Source: Isoptericola sp. BMS4
GTDB lineage: Bacteria; Actinomycetota; Actinomycetes; Actinomycetales; Cellulomonadaceae
Assembly: GCF_011634835.1 (NCBI RefSeq)
Contig: NZ_SIRP01000001.1
Span: forward strand, 4,163,192 to 4,227,191
Direction of reading: 5' to 3'
Length of the DNA: 64,000 bases
Part shown: positions 1 to 9,243 of the stretch, one piece after another
How the letters are laid out: each line of letters starts with the position of its first letter
How positions within the stretch are numbered: position 1 is the stretch's first letter
Position numbers and translations under genes: made by a program
Notes under the pieces: generated by a model
Databases searched by the model: none
What the model saw: the letters and a program-made list of their open reading frames with translations, nothing else
Told to the model about the DNA's origin: nothing

Positions 1-63
1 GACACTCCCACCGATGACATCGACACGCCCGAGACGGACACACATTTTGGCCGCTAACCCACA

Positions 64-97
64 ATGGCCCGAACCCACGAACGTGGGTCCGGGCCAT
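64..97 (-). terminator. Hairpin terminator after tRNA-Ser
   Basis: An inverted repeat with arms ATGGCCCG and CGGGCCAT, plus inner arms ACCCAC and GTGGGT around a short loop, lies just downstream of the tRNA on the minus strand. One A/C mismatch interrupts the stem. Only a weak T-rich stretch follows, so termination is inferred from the stem and its position. Confidence 0.6.
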
Positions 98-123
98 CCC
101 GATGTCCTGAGACATCACAAGTG

Positions 124-209
124 CGGTAGCGGTGGGATTTGAACCCACGGAGGCTATGAACCTCACACGCTTTCGAGGCGTGCTCCTTAGGCCGCTCGGA
201 CACGCTACC
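124..209 (-). tRNA. tRNA-Ser (anticodon CGA)
   Basis: Read on the minus strand, the acceptor stem GGTAGCG pairs with CGCTACC, followed by discriminator G. The anticodon stem CACGC/GCGTG holds the loop CTCGAAA, giving anticodon CGA, which reads UCG. The T-loop GGTTCAAATC is canonical. A long variable arm brings the length to 86 nt, typical of class II serine tRNAs. The 3' CCA is not encoded. The adjacent genes are ordinary chromosomal ones, and I see no integrase next to it. Confidence 0.93.
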
Positions 210-378
210 TACGCCGGACGAACCGGCCGGTCGAGGATATCGGATCATCGCCGCAGAGTCGAAATCGCGCCGACGGGGCGGGTGACGGCGGCCCGGGCGG
301 ACGTGTTCGCCGAGGCTTCATCCGCCCGTCGCCCGGCGGACGCACGGCGGGTACCCCGCGGCCTCTAGCGTCCCGGCC

Positions 379-1863
379 ATGATCTTCCCCCGGCTCCGGC
401 GCACGTCCCTGTCCGCTCTCGTCGTCGCGCTGACGGCGGCCGCGACGATCGGCACGACCGCGGCGATGTCGTCGGCACCCGCGACGACGCCGTCCACGAC
501 GGCGCACGCCGACGCGTCGCCCGCCGCACGGTACGGCGGCCCGGGGCACGGCGGACGCACGGACGCGGAGCGCGCGTACCGGGACCTGCTGGACCACTCG
601 GACAGGGCGAAGATCCTCACGGCGGCGCACCGCGGCCAGTGGCGGGACGCGCCGGAGAACTCGCTGCCGGCGATCACGGCGGCGTTCGACGACGGGGCGG
701 AGATCGTCGAGCTCGACGTGCGCCTCACGGCGGACGGTGTCCCGGTGCTCATGCACGACACGACGGTGGACCGGACGACCGACGGCAGCGGGCCGGTCTC
801 GTCGTTCACCCTCGCCGAGATCAAGGAGCTGCGTCTCAAGGAGGGGCTGGGCGGGGCGCAGACGGCGTTGACCGACGAGCGCGTGCCGACGCTGGCTGAA
901 GCCATGGAGGTCGCGGCGGACCGCGGCCTGGTGAACCTCGACAAGGGCTGGCCGGCGCGCGAGAAGATCTGGGACGTGCTGGTCGGCACGGGCACGGTGC
1001 GCAACGGGCTGTTCAAGTCGGACGCCCCGGTGGCGGAGGTGCGGGCGTTCCGCGAGGCGCACCCCGACGCCGTCTACCTGCACATGATCAGCGACGACAA
1101 CCTCACGGCGTTCGACGAGTTCGGCGACGACCAGCCCGTGGGCTACGAGGTCGTGTTCGGCTCGGAGCAGGACGCCGTCGCCCGCGCGCCGTTCCTGGAG
1201 CGCCTGGCCGGCGAGTCCAGGGTGTGGATCAACTCGATGTGGGACGGGCTCGCGGACCACCTGACCGACGAGGCCTCGCTGATCGACCCGAGCCGCGGCT
1301 GGGAGTCCCTCGTCACGACCTTCCGCGCGTCGATGATCCAGACCGACGACGTCGAGAAGCTCGAGCACTGGCTGCGCACCGGCGAGGGCGACCCGCTCCC
1401 CCGCGGCAGTGTCCGGGTGCAGGCGGAGGATTTCGCGCCGGGCGGGGCCGGCGTCGCCTACCGCGACGTCGACGCGGGCAACCGCGGCAACCTGGACATG
1501 CGCCCCGGTGAGGACGTCGACATCTCTGACGCCGACGGCAACGTGCGCGTGTCCTGGATGCGCGGCGGCGAGTGGCTCACGTACGAGGTCGACGTGCCGC
1601 GCACGGGCCGGTACGAGCTGTCCGCCCGCGTCTCCTCCCCGTACACGCCTGCCGGCACGTACACGGTGTCGTTCGACGGCGGCCCCGCGAGCGAGCGGGT
1701 GGCCGTGCGCAGCACCACGAGCCACGACAAGCAGGAGCTGCAGGCCAGCGGGGTCGTCGAGCACCTCACGGAGGGTCGGCACACGGTCCGCGTGAGCCTG
1801 CCCGACGACGCGTACCAGAACTGGAACCTCGACTACCTGCAGCTCGACCGCGCCGCGCGCTGA
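379..1863 (+). CDS. Secreted glycerophosphodiester phosphodiesterase with C-terminal CBM6-like domain
   Basis: The 494-residue protein begins with a basic, then hydrophobic Sec-type signal (about 1-35). A GDPD TIM barrel follows, with the hallmark HRG at 84-86, PEN at 92-94, ELD at 111-113 and HD at 126-127. GDPD enzymes hydrolyse glycerophosphodiesters to glycerol-3-phosphate and an alcohol. Residues about 350-494 resemble a CBM6-type carbohydrate-binding module (QAEDF start, GEWLTYEVDVP, WNLDYLQL end), so the enzyme probably acts outside the cell while bound to a glycan, possibly on teichoic-acid-like polymers (inference). There is no Shine-Dalgarno sequence. A TAGCGT hexamer at 366-371 sits 7 bp before the ATG, suggesting a leaderless transcript. 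Confidence 0.85.
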   Translation: MIFPRLRRTSLSALVVALTAAATIGTTAAMSSAPATTPSTTAHADASPAARYGGPGHGGRTDAERAYRDLLDHSDRAKILTAAHRGQWRDAPENSLPAITAAFDDGAEIVELDVRLTADGVPVLMHDTTVDRTTDGSGPVSSFTLAEIKELRLKEGLGGAQTALTDERVPTLAEAMEVAADRGLVNLDKGWPAREKIWDVLVGTGTVRNGLFKSDAPVAEVRAFREAHPDAVYLHMISDDNLTAFDEFGDDQPVGYEVVFGSEQDAVARAPFLERLAGESRVWINSMWDGLADHLTDEASLIDPSRGWESLVTTFRASMIQTDDVEKLEHWLRTGEGDPLPRGSVRVQAEDFAPGGAGVAYRDVDAGNRGNLDMRPGEDVDISDADGNVRVSWMRGGEWLTYEVDVPRTGRYELSARVSSPYTPAGTYTVSFDGGPASERVAVRSTTSHDKQELQASGVVEHLTEGRHTVRVSLPDDAYQNWNLDYLQLDRAAR

Positions 1864-1881
1864 GCCGCCGGCGCCCCGCGG

Positions 1882-2754
1882 TCAGAACACCGGCTTGCCG
1901 CCGGTGACGCCCAGCACGGTGCCGGAGACGTAGCTCGCGTCGCCCGGCGAGGAGAGGTAGACGAACGCGGGGGCCACCTCGGCGGGCTGCCCGGCGCGTC
2001 CGAGCGGGGTGTCCTGCCCGAAGGACTGCACCTTGCTCTCGGGCTGGGTGGCGGGCTGCAGCGGCGTCCAGATGGGGCCGGGGGCGACGGCGTTCACGCG
2101 GATGCCGCGCGGGCCCAGCTCGGCGGCGAGGTTCACGGTGAAGTTGTTGATCGCCGCCTTGGTGGACGCGTAGTCGAGGAGCGACGTGGACGGCTGGTAC
2201 GCCTGGATCGACGAGTTGTTGACGATGCTCGCGCCCTCGCTCAGGTGCGGCAGAGCCGCCTGCGTGATCCACAGCAGGGCGTACAGGTTCGTCTTGAGCA
2301 CGCGGTCGATCTCGTCGGTCGTGACGTCTTCGAACGCCTCGCGCCGCGCCATCTGGAACCCGGCGTTGTTGACGAGGACGTCGAGCCCGCCGAGCTCGTC
2401 GGCGGCCCGGCCGGGCAGGGCGCGCGCCGTCTCCTCGTCCGTGACGTCGCCCGGCAGGAGGACGGCGGTGCGTCCGGCCTCGCGGACCCAGCGCGCGGTC
2501 TCCTGCGCGTCGTCCTCCTCGTCGGGCAGGTAGCCGATGGCGACGTCGGCGCCCTCGCGGGCGAAGGCGATCGCCGTCGCCCGCCCGATGCCGGAGTCGC
2601 CGCCGGTGATCAGCGCGCGCAGCCCCTCCATGCGGCCGGAGCCGCGGTAGGACTGCTCGCCGTGGTCCGGTGGGGGCGTCATCGCGCCGGTGACGCCGGG
2701 CGGTTCCTGCTGCTGCGGCGGGAACTCGCGGGGCCGGTCCTGCGTGCTGCTCAT
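1882..2754 (-). CDS. SDR-family NAD(P)-dependent oxidoreductase
   Basis: A 290-residue short-chain dehydrogenase with a 40-residue proline/glutamine-rich N-terminal extension before the Rossmann fold. The cofactor motif TGGDSGIG, NNAG, an active-site serine in NNSSIQAY and YASTK are all present, and the end matches the SDR C-terminus (VLGVTGGKPVF). This resembles the YhdF/YghA-like general-stress SDRs, which carry the same DHGEQSYRGSGRMEG-type lead-in; the substrate is unknown. The start at 2754 is set by GGAGGGAG about 5 nt upstream. It follows the PAS-ANTAR gene at 2778-3518 by 23 bp on the same strand, so they are probably cotranscribed. Confidence 0.85.
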   Translation of the reverse strand: MSSTQDRPREFPPQQQEPPGVTGAMTPPPDHGEQSYRGSGRMEGLRALITGGDSGIGRATAIAFAREGADVAIGYLPDEEDDAQETARWVREAGRTAVLLPGDVTDEETARALPGRAADELGGLDVLVNNAGFQMARREAFEDVTTDEIDRVLKTNLYALLWITQAALPHLSEGASIVNNSSIQAYQPSTSLLDYASTKAAINNFTVNLAAELGPRGIRVNAVAPGPIWTPLQPATQPESKVQSFGQDTPLGRAGQPAEVAPAFVYLSSPGDASYVSGTVLGVTGGKPVF

Positions 2755-2777
2755 CGTGGTCTCCCTCCGGTCGGGGT

Positions 2778-3518
2778 TCACGCGGCGGGGCGACGGCGGG
2801 CGAGCTGCGCGTCGTTCCCGTGGGGGCGCCTGCGCGGTTCGACGGCGTCGAGCGCGCGGCGCAGGTGGTCCTCGGCGGTGCGCCCGAGCCCGCCGTCGCC
2901 GACGAGCCGTTCCATCACCTGGGCGGCGGTGTCGCGCAGCCCTGCCCCGGTGGCGCCGGCGGCCTCCGCGAGCAGGTGCTCGGCGGTGTCGACGTCGACG
3001 CCGTGGGTGGCCATCAGCACACCCTTGGCACGCTCGATGTCCGCGGCGGACACGAACGCGCTGTCGACGGCGTGCCGGGCCTCGCGGTCGAGCGCCTCGC
3101 GCTGCACGGGGGTGACGTCGACGACGTAGCCGACGATCTCGGTGTGCCGGTCGCCGGCCTGGTCGTCGCGGGGCAGGCGCGGCTGCCCCGTGACGAGGAG
3201 AGTGCGGCACCGTCCGGCGGCGTCGACGATGCGGTGGGCGCCGGCGAACGGTCCGCCGGTCGCCACGGTGCGCTTCGCGTCCCGCAGCGTGCGGTCGCGC
3301 TCGTCGGGGTGCTGGCGCTCACGGATGACGTCCAGGCCCGGCTCGACCGCCCCGGGCTCGTACCCGTGCAGCAGGTACACCTCGTCGGACCACCACCACC
3401 GCTCGGTCTCGAGGTCCACCCGGTACTGACCGGTGAGCAGGCGGGGCCCGCCGGCGAAGGCGGCGGCGAGGTCGTCCGCCGTCACCTGAGGACGATGCTG
3501 GGAAACTGTCGCGGTCAT
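2778..3518 (-). CDS. PAS-ANTAR RNA-binding antiterminator-type regulator
   Basis: A 246-residue protein with a PAS-like fold first (about 25-140, containing ETERWWWSDEVYLLHGY, a PAS_3-type start). An ANTAR domain follows (about 155-215, with SAADIERAKGVLMATHGV). ANTAR domains bind paired hexaloop hairpins in nascent RNA and block termination; the PAS part is expected to sense a ligand or partner. The basic tail RRRPHGNDAQLARRRPAA is unusual. The start ATG at 3518 is chosen over upstream in-frame codons because GGAGGAACCCC precedes it. It is divergent from a paralogue at 3676, and the SDR gene lies downstream. Confidence 0.82.
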   Translation of the reverse strand: MTATVSQHRPQVTADDLAAAFAGGPRLLTGQYRVDLETERWWWSDEVYLLHGYEPGAVEPGLDVIRERQHPDERDRTLRDAKRTVATGGPFAGAHRIVDAAGRCRTLLVTGQPRLPRDDQAGDRHTEIVGYVVDVTPVQREALDREARHAVDSAFVSAADIERAKGVLMATHGVDVDTAEHLLAEAAGATGAGLRDTAAQVMERLVGDGGLGRTAEDHLRRALDAVEPRRRPHGNDAQLARRRPAA

Positions 3519-3675
3519 CGGGGTTCCTCCCGTCCGCGGGGGCCGGGGCCACGTGCTGGACTCCCGGAATCCCCCACCGTAGCCCGGCACCTCCACGCCG
3601 GCCACCGCGACGGTGGCGCGACGGCGTCCGACGTGCGATGGTGCGAGACCAGGCACCTACCGGAGGTTGATTCCC

Positions 3676-4362
3676 ATGGTCGGTCCCCTGCACGAGACCC
3701 GGCTCGAGCACGTGCTCGCGCTCGGCGACGCCACGCCCGTCGGGCGGTACCGCGTCGACCTCGCGACCGAGGAGTGGTGGTGGTCGGACGAGACGTACCG
3801 CATCCACGGCTTCGCCCCCGGCGAGGTGGTCCCCACGACGGCGATGGTCCTCGCGCACAAGCATCCCGAGGACCGCGAGAGGGTGCGCCACGTGCTCGAG
3901 GACGCCCGCCGCACAGGAGAGCCCTTCGCCAGCGTGCACCGCATCCTCGACGCGCACGGCGGCCACCACGTGGTCTCCATCGTCGGGGAGGGTCGGCGCG
4001 ACGACGCGGGCGAGGTCGCGGAGCTGGCCGGCTACGTGCTCGACCTGACCGGCAGCGTGCGCCGCTTCGCGGACGAGCGGGCGGACGCGTCCATCCGCGC
4101 CGCGGCGCAGAGCCGGCGTGACATCGAGCAGGCGAAGGCGGTGGTCTCGCTGCTGCGGGGCGTGGACGACGACGAGGCGTTCGCCGTGCTCCGGCAGCGC
4201 TCGAACGACACGAACGTACCGGTACGGGTGCTCGCGCAGCGGCTGATCGAGCTGGCCCGGCGCACCAGCGACGACGGTCACCGCCGGGCGAGCGTGGAGG
4301 AGTTCCTGGCGCATCCCGAGGTCGCGCCCGAGCCGGAGACCGACCCGGCCGCGACCGGCTGA
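3676..4362 (+). CDS. PAS-ANTAR regulator, paralogue of the divergent neighbour
   Basis: The 228 residues have the same architecture as the gene at 2778-3518. The PAS region contains GRYRVDLATEEWWWSDETYRIHGF, listed here only as the core WWWSDETYRIHG, and the ANTAR helix bundle begins SRRDIEQAKAVV. The two proteins share the WWWSDE signature and layout, so an old gene duplication is likely. GGAGG at 3662-3666, 9 nt before ATG, fixes the start. The 157-bp spacer between the two divergent genes must hold both promoters. Its 3' end runs into a perfect bidirectional terminator at 4376-4410. RNA targets are not visible from the protein. Confidence 0.8.
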   Translation: MVGPLHETRLEHVLALGDATPVGRYRVDLATEEWWWSDETYRIHGFAPGEVVPTTAMVLAHKHPEDRERVRHVLEDARRTGEPFASVHRILDAHGGHHVVSIVGEGRRDDAGEVAELAGYVLDLTGSVRRFADERADASIRAAAQSRRDIEQAKAVVSLLRGVDDDEAFAVLRQRSNDTNVPVRVLAQRLIELARRTSDDGHRRASVEEFLAHPEVAPEPETDPAATG

Positions 4363-4375
4363 GACCTGCTGAGAG

Positions 4376-4410
4376 ACGGCGGCCCCCGGGCGACGCCCGG
4401 GGGCCGCCGT
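4376..4410. terminator. Bidirectional terminator, perfect 17-bp stem
   Basis: ACGGCGGCCCCCGGGCG (4376-4392) is followed by a single A and its exact reverse complement (4394-4410). It sits between the convergent PAS-ANTAR (ends 4362) and CBS (ends 4424) genes. No U-tract follows on either strand, as is common in high-GC actinobacteria. Confidence 0.75.
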
Positions 4411-4423
4411 GCGTCCGGAGTGC

Positions 4424-4843
4424 TCAGCCGTCCGGCGGGGCCTGCGAGATGTCCGCGAGCGCGGACGAGGGGTCTCGCTCGACCGCGAGGTCACCGATCG
4501 ACACGATGCCGACCACGACCTCCCCGTCGAGCACCGGGACGCGGCGCACGGCGGCGTCCCGCATCACCTGGGCGGCGGTCTCGACCGGGTCGCCCGGGCC
4601 GACGGCGATCACCTGCTCGCTGACCAGGGACCCGACCGGCTCGTCGGGGCCCCGGCCGTCCGCGAGCCCGCGGACGACGAGGTCGCGGTCGGTCACGATG
4701 CCGCGCGTGCGGCCGTCACCCGTGACGATGATCGCGCCGAAGTCTCCCGCGACCATCGCCGCGGCGGCGCTGCGGACGGTGTCGGAGGCGTCGACGGACG
4801 TCGGCGCCGGGGTCATGCAGTCGGCGACGGTCTGGCTCACCAT
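4424..4843 (-). CDS. Tandem CBS-domain protein
   Basis: A 139-residue protein made almost entirely of two CBS motifs. The first runs about 5-62 (VADCMTPAPTSVDASDTV and GIVTDRDLVVRGL, both shortened here). The second runs about 70-128 (VSEQVIAVGPGDPV and GIVSIGDLAVER). A CBS pair (Bateman module) binds adenine nucleotides such as AMP, ATP or SAM and transmits energy state. Stand-alone versions like this are common in actinobacteria under stress or hypoxia control, and their partners are unknown. GAGGAGG lies 5-6 nt upstream of the ATG at 4843. The upstream region contains the heptanucleotide repeat array. Confidence 0.85.
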   Translation of the reverse strand: MVSQTVADCMTPAPTSVDASDTVRSAAAAMVAGDFGAIIVTGDGRTRGIVTDRDLVVRGLADGRGPDEPVGSLVSEQVIAVGPGDPVETAAQVMRDAAVRRVPVLDGEVVVGIVSIGDLAVERDPSSALADISQAPPDG

Positions 4844-4940
4844 CCCGGCCTCCTCTCTGACGAGAGAGTGACGGCGGACTGCTTCACCGATGCCACCACC
4901 GTCTCTCCGACAGCGACCGCTCGCAGCTCGCGGGCGAGGA

Positions 4941-5065
4941 CGCGCGGCGCGCGGCGAGCGGCGCGCGGCGAGCGGCGAGCGGCGCGCGGCGAGCGGCGCG
5001 CGGCGAGCGGCGAGCGGCGCGCGGCGAGCGGCGCGCGGCGCGCGGCGAGCGGCGAGCGGTGAGCG
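4941..5065. repeat. Heptanucleotide tandem repeat array (CG[C/A]GCGG)n
   Basis: Seventeen perfect consecutive 7-bp units (4941-5059) are followed by one decayed unit. Each unit is CGCGCGG (C) or CGAGCGG (A), in the order C C A C A A C A C A A C A C C A A. The CACAA block recurs exactly at 4948-4982 and 4983-5017, which gives a 35-bp higher-order repeat. The array lies between the divergent CBS (starts 4843) and lipoprotein (starts 5181) genes. The rest of that 337-bp spacer shows no gene. Replication slippage would readily change the unit number. Confidence 0.9.
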
Positions 5066-5180
5066 TCCTGGTGGCCGGTGCACAGGTTTCCCAGACGACG
5101 TCGAGGCGGTACCCACTCGGACCCCATCGGGGACGTGTGCACTGGTCCTCCCCACCGCAGCAGCATCGAGAGGACACCCC

Positions 5181-6938
5181 ATGCGCATCCCCCGACCCCG
5201 CACCGTCCGGAGCCGTGCCGTCGCACTGGCGGCCGCCGGCACGCTGACCCTCGGCGCCGTCGCCGCCTGCGACGCCGGCTCGTCGGCCACCGCGGCGTCC
5301 GACGACGGCGCGGGGACCGCCGTCGTCACCGCCGACAACTCCGGCCTGACCGCCGACGAGGTGCTCGCCGACAACGTCTCCCCCGACGAGACCGCGGCGC
5401 TCGCCGACGAGACGTGGGACGCCGACGACGAGGTCGCGGTCTCCCTGGACGGCGACACCGCGAGCGCCGACGGCGACGGCGTCACCGTCGACGGGTCCAC
5501 GGTGACCGTCACGCAGCCCGGCACGTACCGGATCTCCGGCACGCTCGACGACGGCCAGGTCGTCGTGGACTCCGCGGACGACGGCGTGGTGCGCCTCGTG
5601 CTCGACGGCGCGGACATCACCAGCTCGACCGGCGCCGCCGTCGACGTGCGGGACGCCGACCAGGTGTCCGTCGTGCTCGCGGACGGCTCGAGCAACCGGC
5701 TGGAGGACGCGACCGAGTACGCCGAGAGCGACGAGGACAACGCCGCGAACGCCGCCCTGTACTCGACGGCGGACATGGCGATCTCCGGCGACGGCGCGCT
5801 GGAGGTCGTCGGGAACGCGAACGACGGCATCACCGGCAAGGACGGCCTCGTGATCGCGGGCGGGACCATCACCGTCACCGCGGCGGACGACGCGGTCCGG
5901 GGCAAGGACTACCTGGTGGTCACCGGCGGGACCGTGGACGTGGACGCCGGAGGCGACGGGCTGAAGTCCGACGCCGACGACGACGCGACGGCCGGGTACG
6001 TCGCGCTCACCGACGGCGACGTCACGGTGCAGGCCGGGTCCGACGGCGTGCAGGGCTTCACCGACGTCGTGGTCGCGGACGGGACGCTGGAGGTGACCGG
6101 TTCCGAGGAGGGCATCGAGGCCGCGACCATCGTCCAGTCCGGCGGCGACGTGGACGTCACGTCCACCGACGACGGCCTCAACGCCACCGTCAAGGAGGCG
6201 GAGGACTCGTCGACCACGGACTCGAGCACGGAGGCCGGCACGAACACCGACCCTGGAGCCTCGGCCGACAGCGACGGGACCGGCACGGCTGACGGGCAGG
6301 CACCGGTCGACGGGCAGGCGCCCGCGGACGACGAGATGCCCCAGGGCGGCCCGCCCGCGGACGGCGAGATGCCCGAGGGCGCGCCTCAGGGCGGCGGTGC
6401 CGGAGGCGGCATGGGCGTCGAGGAGGGCGCGTCCCTGACGATCACGGGCGGCACGCTGCACGTGGACGCGGACGGCGACGGCCTGGACTCCAACGGCGTC
6501 ACGGTGGTCAGCGGCGGCGACATCGTGATCGAGGGACCGACGAACGGGGGCAACGGGGCGCTCGACTCCGCGGGCGGCCTCGACGTCTCGGGCGGGTCGC
6601 TGCTCGCGGTCGGGGCGTCCGGGATGGCGGAGTCCCCCGACGCGGACTCCGCGCAGGGCTGGGTCGCGCTCACGGCCGACACGACCCTGGAGGCGGGGAC
6701 GGAGGTCGCGGTGGTCGACGCCGACGGCACCGCCGTCGCGTCCATCACGCTCAGCAAGTCGGCGCAGTCCGTCGTCCTCAGCGGGTCGGAGATCACCTCC
6801 GGCGACACCTACACGCTGACGGCCGACGGGGAGCAGGTCGGCACCGCGACCGCCGGCGAGGCCGCCGAGGGCGGCATGGGGATGCCCGGCGGCGGGGGCC
6901 AGGTGCCGCAGGGCGCCGGCGACGACGGCGCGGCCTGA
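5181..6938 (+). CDS. Carbohydrate-binding lipoprotein, Cthe_2159-like beta-helix
   Basis: The 585-residue precursor has a lipoprotein signal peptide ending LGAVAAC, so the lipidated Cys is near residue 29. The mature part is rich in Asp/Gly/Thr. It contains short repeated strands such as [21 protein letters not shown], shortened here to [42 protein letters not shown] and [17 protein letters not shown]. These are typical of the Cthe_2159 family (parallel beta-helix, binding cellulose and acidic sugars with calcium). A Gly/Met/Pro-rich insert (about 370-415) splits the repeats. GAGAGGA, 6 nt before ATG, supports the start. It probably acts on the cell surface in glycan or divalent-cation binding; no catalytic motif is seen. 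Confidence 0.78.
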   Translation: MRIPRPRTVRSRAVALAAAGTLTLGAVAACDAGSSATAASDDGAGTAVVTADNSGLTADEVLADNVSPDETAALADETWDADDEVAVSLDGDTASADGDGVTVDGSTVTVTQPGTYRISGTLDDGQVVVDSADDGVVRLVLDGADITSSTGAAVDVRDADQVSVVLADGSSNRLEDATEYAESDEDNAANAALYSTADMAISGDGALEVVGNANDGITGKDGLVIAGGTITVTAADDAVRGKDYLVVTGGTVDVDAGGDGLKSDADDDATAGYVALTDGDVTVQAGSDGVQGFTDVVVADGTLEVTGSEEGIEAATIVQSGGDVDVTSTDDGLNATVKEAEDSSTTDSSTEAGTNTDPGASADSDGTGTADGQAPVDGQAPADDEMPQGGPPADGEMPEGAPQGGGAGGGMGVEEGASLTITGGTLHVDADGDGLDSNGVTVVSGGDIVIEGPTNGGNGALDSAGGLDVSGGSLLAVGASGMAESPDADSAQGWVALTADTTLEAGTEVAVVDADGTAVASITLSKSAQSVVLSGSEITSGDTYTLTADGEQVGTATAGEAAEGGMGMPGGGGQVPQGAGDDGAA

Positions 6939-6976
6939 CCGCGAGGGCGGGGCGACGTCGTCGTACGCTCGGAAGC

Positions 6977-7885
6977 GTGCAACCCGTCGCCCGCCCGCTG
7001 GCCCCCACCTACCAGGACCGCCGCTGGGAGCTGCCGCCGGACGCCGTCGTGCATCACGGGACGGTCGACGACGCCGTCCGCGAGCTCACCGGGGCGACGA
7101 TCACCGCGCTGACGGGCGCGGGCGTGTCGACGGACTCCGGCATCCCCGACTACCGCAGCCCGGACTCGCCGCCGCGCGCGCCGATGACGTACCAGCAGTT
7201 CGTCGCGGACGAGGCGTTCCGCCGGCACTACTGGGCCCGCAACCACGTGGGCTGGCAGGTGGTGCACCGCACGGAGCCGAACGCGGGCCACCGCGCGCTG
7301 GCGGCGCTGGAGGACCGCGGCGTCGTGCGGGGTGTCATCACGCAGAACGTCGACCTGCTGCACGAGGACGCCGGCTCGCGGCACGTCATCGACCTGCACG
7401 GGCGGTACGACCGGGTGATCTGCCTGCAGTGCTCGCGCGTCGTCTCGCGCGCTCACCTGGCGGAGCGGCTCGACGCCCTCAACCCCGGCTTCGTGGAGTC
7501 CGTGCTGACCGACGGCGCCACCGTCGCCGACATCGAGACCGCCCCGGACGCGGACGCCGTCATCGAGTCCACCGGCCACTTCGTGCCGGCGGACTGCGAG
7601 TTCTGCGGCGGCGTGCTCAAGCCGGAGATCGTCTACTTCGGCGAGAACGTGCCCCGCGAGCGGGTGCGCCGCGCCTTCACGATGGTGGACGACGCGGACG
7701 CCTTGCTGGTCGCGGGGTCGTCGCTGACGGTGATGAGCGGGCTGCGGTTCGTGCGGCACGCCGCCAAGGCCGGCAAGACCGTCGTCATCGTCAACCGCGG
7801 CGAGACCCGCGGCGACCCGCTCGCGACCGTCAAGGTCGATGCGGGCACCACCACCACGCTGACGGCGCTCTCCGACCGCCTGTGA
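6977..7885 (+). CDS. NAD-dependent protein deacylase (sirtuin, SIR2 family)
   Basis: A 302-residue sirtuin with all core motifs: [14 protein letters not shown] (47-60), TQNVDLLH (122-129), catalytic His at 141 in DLHG, and a zinc site from C149-x2-C152 and a later C-x2-C in [11 protein letters not shown] and VNRG near the C-terminus complete the NAD site. Sirtuins remove acyl groups from lysine using NAD and release nicotinamide and O-acyl-ADP-ribose. The Cys pairs are separated by a longer insert than in E. coli CobB. The GTG start has no Shine-Dalgarno sequence, and TACGCT at 6964-6969 ends 7 bp before it, suggesting a leaderless mRNA. Its TGA overlaps the GTG of the downstream esterase. 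Confidence 0.9.
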   Translation: MQPVARPLAPTYQDRRWELPPDAVVHHGTVDDAVRELTGATITALTGAGVSTDSGIPDYRSPDSPPRAPMTYQQFVADEAFRRHYWARNHVGWQVVHRTEPNAGHRALAALEDRGVVRGVITQNVDLLHEDAGSRHVIDLHGRYDRVICLQCSRVVSRAHLAERLDALNPGFVESVLTDGATVADIETAPDADAVIESTGHFVPADCEFCGGVLKPEIVYFGENVPRERVRRAFTMVDDADALLVAGSSLTVMSGLRFVRHAAKAGKTVVIVNRGETRGDPLATVKVDAGTTTTLTALSDRL

Positions 7886-9240
7886 GCGGCGCGCACGACG
7901 GCCGGCCGCGCTGGACCTGCGACGCCGGTACGGTCGTGGGCCGGCGCGACGGCGCGGTGCTGCGGGCGTCGGGGATCCGATACGCCCGCGCCCCGCGGTT
8001 CGGGGCGCCCGTGGCCGAACCGCCCGCCCCGACCGTGGACGCCGCTCGCCCCTCCCCCGCCTGCCCGCAGCCCTGGGACCCGGTGTTCGGGCCGGTGCTG
8101 GGCGACCTGCCGCACGACGAGGACTGCCTGCGCCTGTCCGTGACGGCTCCGGCCGACGCGGACGGCGGCACCCGCGACAGGCTGGTGCCGGTCATGGTGT
8201 GGATCCACGGCGGGTCGTACACCACGGGCGCCGGCGACGCGGCGATCTACGACCCGGCGGCCCTCGTGACCGAGCAGCGGGTGGTCGTGGTCTCCGTGAC
8301 GTACCGCCTGGGCCTGTTCGGCTATCTGTCCCGCGCGGGGGTGCCGGCGAACCTCGGGCTGCTGGACCAGCTGGAGGCGCTGCGTTGGGTACGGCGCAAC
8401 ATCGCGGCGTTCGGCGGCGACCCGGGCAACGTCACCCTGTTCGGGCAGTCGGCGGGCGGCGACGCGGTGGCGCACCTCATGGTCGCGGACGGCGCTGAGG
8501 GCCTGTTCCGGCGCGCGATCGTGCAGAGCGCGCCCCTGGGCATCTCGCGGCACCGGGCGGCGATGAGCGCGGCGATGGCGGCCGAGGCCGCCCGGCTCCC
8601 CGTCGATGCCCCGACCGCCACGGTGGTGGACGCCCAGGCGCGCGTGGCGGCGCGGGCACGGCGGTTCGGGCTGCGCGGCGCGATGCCGTTCGGCACCCAG
8701 TACGGCCACGCCCCGCTGCCGAGCGAGGGCGAGATCGACGCCGCCTGGCGGCGGGCCGCCCCGCGCGTGGACCTGCTGGTCGGGAACACGGACCGGGAGG
8801 CCGCGCTCTTCCTGCCCGCCGTCCCCGCGCTGGAGCGCGCCGCCCGCGTGCCGGTGGCCGGGGCCCTGGTGCGCCGGGCCGCGGTCGCGGCCCTCACGCG
8901 ACGGGTCTACGGCGGGCCGGCGGCCCGGTTCGCCCGCCGCCACCGCGACGCCGGCGGCCACGCGGCCCGGTACGTGGTGCGGTGGGGTCCGACGGCGAAC
9001 CCGTTCGCCGGCGCGCACACCGTGGACCTGCCGCTGCTGCTCGGCACCCGTGAGGCGTGGCGGCCGTTCCCGCTGGTGGACGGCGCCACCTGGGACGAGG
9101 TCGACGCCGCCGGCCGCCGGGTCCGCGGCATCTGGGCCGACTTCGCCCGCACCGGCCGTGCCACGACCGCCTCCGTGCCGGGCGTGATCGACGTGCGTCC
9201 CCTGACGTCCCCTGCCAGGAGACGACGCAAGGGCGGATAG
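7882..9240 (+). CDS. Type-B carboxylesterase (COesterase family)
   Basis: A 452-residue alpha/beta hydrolase of the carboxylesterase/para-nitrobenzyl esterase family. Visible motifs are the oxyanion-hole [18 protein letters not shown], the nucleophile elbow FGQSAGGDA and the later AHTVDLPLL region carrying the catalytic His. It should hydrolyse carboxylic esters in the cytoplasm, as no signal peptide is present. It is translationally coupled to the sirtuin gene through a GTGA overlap, a pairing that could link deacylation with ester hydrolysis (inference). The C-terminal tail [10 protein letters not shown] is basic. Its stop is 3 bp from the convergent oxidoreductase stop, with no terminator between. 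Confidence 0.87.
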   Translation: MSGAHDGRPRWTCDAGTVVGRRDGAVLRASGIRYARAPRFGAPVAEPPAPTVDAARPSPACPQPWDPVFGPVLGDLPHDEDCLRLSVTAPADADGGTRDRLVPVMVWIHGGSYTTGAGDAAIYDPAALVTEQRVVVVSVTYRLGLFGYLSRAGVPANLGLLDQLEALRWVRRNIAAFGGDPGNVTLFGQSAGGDAVAHLMVADGAEGLFRRAIVQSAPLGISRHRAAMSAAMAAEAARLPVDAPTATVVDAQARVAARARRFGLRGAMPFGTQYGHAPLPSEGEIDAAWRRAAPRVDLLVGNTDREAALFLPAVPALERAARVPVAGALVRRAAVAALTRRVYGGPAARFARRHRDAGGHAARYVVRWGPTANPFAGAHTVDLPLLLGTREAWRPFPLVDGATWDEVDAAGRRVRGIWADFARTGRATTASVPGVIDVRPLTSPARRRRKGG

Positions 9241-9243
9241 CGC

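Noticed and set aside
124-209. tRNA-Ser as an integration site of a genomic island
   Set aside because: No integrase, direct repeat of the tRNA 3' end or composition shift is visible on either side within the window.
4941-5065. Repeat array as a CRISPR
   Set aside because: Units are contiguous 7-mers with no unique spacers and no cas genes nearby.
4884-6461. Long open frame on the minus strand (525 codons) across the repeat array and the lipoprotein gene
   Set aside because: Its product is Arg/Val/Gly-rich without motifs, and the plus-strand frame has a lipobox and family repeats. The frame is open because high-GC DNA rarely has stop codons on the opposite strand.
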